From assembly GCA_002309855.1 (NCBI GenBank), contig DBYD01000050.1, forward strand, positions 2,139 to 30,158: a stretch of DNA of 28,020 nt, given 5' to 3'. How positions within the stretch are numbered: the stretch's first letter is position 1; each line of letters begins with the position of its first letter. The notes below the pieces were generated by a model. It had not been told where the DNA came from. It ran no database searches and saw only the letters and a list, made by a program, of their open reading frames with translations. The DNA is from Bacteroidales bacterium UBA1195 (GTDB lineage Bacteria > Bacteroidota > Bacteroidia > Bacteroidales > WCHB1-69). A program made the translations under genes and the position numbers. Positions 24,956 through 28,020 of this stretch are shown here, piece after piece.

Positions 24956-25642
24956 ATGCGGACAGGAAAATTTGCCGTTATCGGCCTGGGAAATTTCGGG
25001 AAATCGATCGCCCTGAACCTTGCAAAGAAGGGTGCTGAGGTTATGGCCATTGACAACAACTATGACAAGGTGGAGGATATCAGCGAGGATGTGGCCTATG
25101 CCGTCACCCTGAATGCGACGGACAGGCGGGCCCTGCTTTCCCAAGACATCAAAAGCTTTGACGCGGTCATTGTGGCCATCGGCAACCCCTTTGAACAGAG
25201 GCTGCTCTGCGCGGCGTTGCTGCTTGATTTCGGAGTGAAGCGCATCATCTGCCGTGCGGTCGGACGGAACCAGCGTTTCATTCTTAACAAGATGGGAATC
25301 ACCGAAATCATCTCTCCGGAACAGGAGATAGGCCTTTCGGTCGCAAGACGGCTGATGAACCCGAGTCTGGTCTCCTATCTCGACCTGCCTGACGACTACA
25401 GTGTGGTGGAAATCATTGCCCCAAAGCACACCCGGAACCTGGAATACGGCCAAATCGATTTTCGGGACAAATACAAGCTGAGCCTCATAACCATCCGCCG
25501 CAACGTGGAGGAATGGAACGGGCAGAACAACCAGCATGTCCTGGGGGTGCCGGACACCAAGACAGTCATCCTTGAAGGGGATGTCCTTGTGATGTTCGGA
25601 AAGAACAAGGACATAGAAAAGTTTGTGGAGATTAACAACTAA
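24956..25642 (+). CDS. ktrA: Potassium-uptake regulatory subunit (KtrA/TrkA, RCK domains)
   Basis: The 228-aa cytoplasmic protein forms the nucleotide-gated ring that opens and closes the KtrB/TrkH channel. It has an RCK_N Rossmann domain with the dinucleotide-binding loop AVIGLGNFGKSIA at residues 7-19 and an acidic strand end, VMAIDNN. Further blocks are AVIVAIGNPFEQ and AVGRNQRFILNKMGITEIISPEQ. An RCK_C domain follows from about 140 (YLDLPDDYSVVEIIAP). A single RCK_N/RCK_C pair and this length fit KtrA better than the doubled E. coli TrkA. The channel gene starts 15 bp after the stop. A TAnnTTTG box precedes the gene. Confidence 0.93.
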   Translation: MRTGKFAVIGLGNFGKSIALNLAKKGAEVMAIDNNYDKVEDISEDVAYAVTLNATDRRALLSQDIKSFDAVIVAIGNPFEQRLLCAALLLDFGVKRIICRAVGRNQRFILNKMGITEIISPEQEIGLSVARRLMNPSLVSYLDLPDDYSVVEIIAPKHTRNLEYGQIDFRDKYKLSLITIRRNVEEWNGQNNQHVLGVPDTKTVILEGDVLVMFGKNKDIEKFVEINN

Positions 25643-25657
25643 CGCGAGGTACAGAAG

Positions 25658-27463
25658 GTGAAGCCGGTTTTCTTCCATTCGCTTCGTGAGAACTACAAGT
25701 TCTTCATTTGGGACTACATCGACAAGGTGCACAACATCTTGAAGACGATTGGGATATTTGTCTCCTTCTTCACCATGGCGGTCATCGCCTACTATTACGG
25801 TTTCCCACAGACCCCGGCCAGCGCATTGACATGCAAAATATTAATACATTGCAGTCTGATTTTTTACATACTGAAATATCTGCTGTGCGCCTTCTTTTCG
25901 GTGCATGCCACCGAATACATCCGGAAGAACATTTTTGAAGGGGTTGTAATACTCTGCATCATACTCTGGTATTTCTTCACATACCTCTCCCCCGCCCATT
26001 CGGGGCACAACTTCAGCCTGAGCGACATCAGCGACATCAGCGACATAACGATGCTGCTGATCCAGATTTACTTTTTCTTCATGATGCTGTTCGAGCTGTC
26101 CAATATGGGGCAGTTGTTCAACCGTTTCCGCTTCGGACCAAGGGGATGGATGGTCTGCTCCTTCCTGCTGCTCATCATTATCGGAGCCATCCTGCTGATG
26201 CTCCCGGAAATGACAACCGGAGGCATTGGATTCTTCAACGCGCTCTTCACAGCCACCTCCGCCAGCACCATCACAGGCCTGACCGTGGTGGACACGGCGG
26301 CGGCATTCACACGCAAAGGTCAGGTGGTGCTTCTGCTGCTGATGCAGTTGGGCGGTATTAACATCATCTGTTTCGCGACCTTCCTTTCCACATCGTATAA
26401 GGAGACAAAGGTGCGTTCCCAGTCCATCATGCAGGAGCTGCTGAACACCAGCTATTCCGGTTCAAAGACGATGCTCCGCACAATCTTGGGATACACCTTC
26501 ATAATCGAGCTTATCGGCTTTTTCCTCTTCTTCATCTACTGGAACCACAACCAGTACTACAGCCACTCCCTTTCACAGAACATCTTCCTTTCGGCCTTCC
26601 ATGCCATAGCCTCATTCAACAACTCCGGCATCTCCATCATTGATGGCGGCATGATGAACCCCATTTACAGCGACGACTATTACGTGCAGATTGTGACGTT
26701 GCTGCTCTTCACTTTGGGCAGCCTAGGATTTGTAACACTGCACGACCTGATAAGCAACCATTTCCACCGCTACCGTGGCAAAAGCTACTGGAAACAGCTC
26801 AAGGTCACCACACGGATCACGGTGGGCATGACAGGAGCGCTTGTAGTCATCGGCACAATCTGCTTCTTTCTTTTTGAAAAGAACTACTCCACTGCAGGCC
26901 AGGGGGTCGGCCAGCGGCTTATGAATTCGTTCTTCATGGCGTCGTCATCCCGCTCATGCGGTTTCAGCACTCTGGACACCAATCTGCTATCGCTTCCAAC
27001 CCTGCTGATTTTCATTTGTCTGATGTTCATCGGAAGTTCACCCACCTCCACCGGCGGCGGCATAAAGGTGACAACCTTCTATATCCTTATCCGCTCCATC
27101 GGCGCCACAATAAAGGGAAGAAAGGAGGTTACAATCTCCAACCGCTCCATACCCGGCCACCTGATCGACAAATCATACACAGTGGCCATGCTGGCCATCG
27201 GACTTATGGTCGGCAGCATCCTGCTGCTTTCAATTTCAGACCCGCAGTTCACTCTGGAACAGATTATGTTTGAGACCACATCGGCGTTAGGAAATGTCGG
27301 AATGTCGGTCAACATAAGTTCAGGATTGAGCAACTTCGGCAAATGCATTCTTATCATGCTGATGTTCATCGGACGAATCACCATCCTGACCATGGCAATC
27401 TCCGTCACACGGAAGGCGAGCCAGAACTACTCATTAGTAAAAACCAACCTGAGCATCTCATAA
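25658..27463 (+). CDS. ktrB: Potassium channel subunit (KtrB/TrkH family)
   Basis: The 601-aa inner-membrane protein conducts K+ with KtrA. Four pore loops with the conserved glycine are visible: ASTITGL at residues 202-208, NNSG at 321-324, SCGF at 433-436 and GNVGMS at 545-550, also SSPTSTGGGIKV after the third. The start is GTG at 25658, 15 bp after ktrA. There is no ATG before the first membrane helix, so GTG is accepted. The N-terminus has about four extra hydrophobic segments (near 24-44, 60-80, 92-112 and 133-150) before the core, more than Bacillus KtrB. A loop at 122-130 is made of three SDI units encoded by a 9-bp repeat. The stop shares a base with the next start (TAATG). Confidence 0.95.
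   Translation: MKPVFFHSLRENYKFFIWDYIDKVHNILKTIGIFVSFFTMAVIAYYYGFPQTPASALTCKILIHCSLIFYILKYLLCAFFSVHATEYIRKNIFEGVVILCIILWYFFTYLSPAHSGHNFSLSDISDISDITMLLIQIYFFFMMLFELSNMGQLFNRFRFGPRGWMVCSFLLLIIIGAILLMLPEMTTGGIGFFNALFTATSASTITGLTVVDTAAAFTRKGQVVLLLLMQLGGINIICFATFLSTSYKETKVRSQSIMQELLNTSYSGSKTMLRTILGYTFIIELIGFFLFFIYWNHNQYYSHSLSQNIFLSAFHAIASFNNSGISIIDGGMMNPIYSDDYYVQIVTLLLFTLGSLGFVTLHDLISNHFHRYRGKSYWKQLKVTTRITVGMTGALVVIGTICFFLFEKNYSTAGQGVGQRLMNSFFMASSSRSCGFSTLDTNLLSLPTLLIFICLMFIGSSPTSTGGGIKVTTFYILIRSIGATIKGRKEVTISNRSIPGHLIDKSYTVAMLAIGLMVGSILLLSISDPQFTLEQIMFETTSALGNVGMSVNISSGLSNFGKCILIMLMFIGRITILTMAISVTRKASQNYSLVKTNLSIS
26021..26047 (+). repeat. 9-bp tandem repeat (3 copies) inside ktrB
   Basis: AGCGACATC occurs three times in a row, the last copy ending in A instead of C. 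It encodes SDISDISDI in a loop between N-terminal membrane segments. Gain or loss of a unit would keep the reading frame. Confidence 0.95.
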
Positions 27464-28020
27464 TGAAGACCCGCATAAACGGCTGCTACCCATTTCTCTG
27501 CGCGATGATCGGCATGATGATTCTCGGTCCCGTCGGTGGCATCGTAGGATATTTCATGGGGATATTATTCGGCCTTAAAAACGAGACCACTACAGACATT
27601 AACGACGATGTTCTATACCACATCTCCGCCCTGTTCGCCGCCGTGATGAAAAGCGACCGGAGGATAATGCAGTCCGAACTCTATTCATACCGCGACTTTT
27701 TCCTGCAACGGTTTGGCGCACAAGCAGCGAACAAAGCCATCGAATATCTTGTGGAGCTGAAGGACCGTAATATAGATGTGCAGGAGCATGTCGGCAGGCT
27801 GAACCTGAAACTAAACTACACCGAACGGCTGGAGATACTCCGATACCTCTTCCAGCTCGCCTATTCGGACAGTGACATAGACAATGATGAGCTGGAGCAG
27901 CTGCAGCGCATATCACAATATTTCCAGATAAGGAGCACCGATTATGAATATATCCGGAACAGCTACGCATATTACTACACACAACAGCAAAGCGGACAAT
28001 CCGGATATGGCGGAAGCCGG
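27463..28020 (+). CDS. TerB/DjlA-like membrane protein, 3' end beyond the window
   Basis: An open frame of 186 codons runs from the ATG at 27463 to the window end without a stop. The ATG overlaps the ktrB stop by one base (TAATG). It begins MKTRINGCYPFLCAMIGMMI, with a hydrophobic, Gly-rich segment at about residues 9-37 containing GPVGGIVGYFMG. This resembles the membrane anchor of DjlA. A helical TerB-like domain follows from about 45 to 160: LYHISALFAAVMKSDRRIMQ, RDFFLQRFGAQAANKA, and AYSDSDIDNDELEQLQRI with the acidic cluster typical of TerB. A Tyr/Gln/Gly-rich linker (YAYYYTQQQSGQSG) starts before the edge. In DjlA-type proteins a C-terminal J domain follows and recruits DnaK, but here that part lies outside the window, so the co-chaperone role is inference. 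Coupling to ktrB suggests co-expression with potassium uptake. Confidence 0.8.
   Translation, partial: MKTRINGCYPFLCAMIGMMILGPVGGIVGYFMGILFGLKNETTTDINDDVLYHISALFAAVMKSDRRIMQSELYSYRDFFLQRFGAQAANKAIEYLVELKDRNIDVQEHVGRLNLKLNYTERLEILRYLFQLAYSDSDIDNDELEQLQRISQYFQIRSTDYEYIRNSYAYYYTQQQSGQSGYGGSR

Noticed and set aside
1..28020. CRISPR arrays, tRNA/rRNA genes, insertion sequences, prophage
   Set aside because: Reading both strands showed no regularly spaced repeats, no cloverleaf-like segments in the short intergenic gaps, and no transposase, integrase or phage structural motifs.

Overview
The window looks like a chromosomal segment from a Bacteroidota bacterium, probably of the order Bacteroidales. 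Four observations support this: class II fructose-bisphosphate aldolase and DUF4831-type sequences typical of that group; a PorP/SprF-family protein and a GldJ-like lipoprotein of the type IX secretion/gliding machinery; secreted proteins with AxA|Q signal-peptide ends; and five intergenic copies of the Bacteroidota -7 promoter box TAnnTTTG placed just before gene starts. Coding density is high. No gap exceeds about 200 bp, and I saw no tRNA, rRNA, CRISPR array, transposase or phage gene.

Layout. (1) 1-1551, minus strand: a DUF4831-like exported protein followed 19 bp later by the start of fructose-bisphosphate aldolase, which runs off the left edge. (2) 1752-14645, plus strand: a three-gene unit made of an outer-membrane beta-barrel (623 aa), a giant modular exported protein (2901 aa) and a fibronectin-type-III repeat protein (about 746 aa). 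This is the most unusual part of the window and a good candidate for an uncharacterised cell-surface assembly. (3) 14670-19729, minus strand: porP/sprF-like and gldJ-like genes, a strong intrinsic terminator, then murF and anmK, which join cell-wall synthesis and recycling. (4) 19888-21144, plus strand: a U32-family protein, probably a tRNA/rRNA hydroxylation factor of the TrhP type. (5) 21165-24805, minus strand: a tightly packed unit of two unrecognised lipoproteins and a DUF5723-like outer-membrane protein. (6) 24956-28020, plus strand: a KtrA/TrkA regulator, a KtrB/TrkH potassium channel and an overlapping TerB/DjlA-like membrane protein cut by the right edge.

How they fit together. Most of the window concerns the envelope: barrels, lipoproteins and exported proteins, T9SS accessory parts, and peptidoglycan precursor synthesis and recovery. 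The giant protein and the FN3 protein have ordinary signal peptides and no recognisable T9SS C-terminal signal, so they probably stay in the periplasm or reach the surface by another route, possibly with the barrel encoded upstream. Product names rest on recalled family motifs. No database search was possible.
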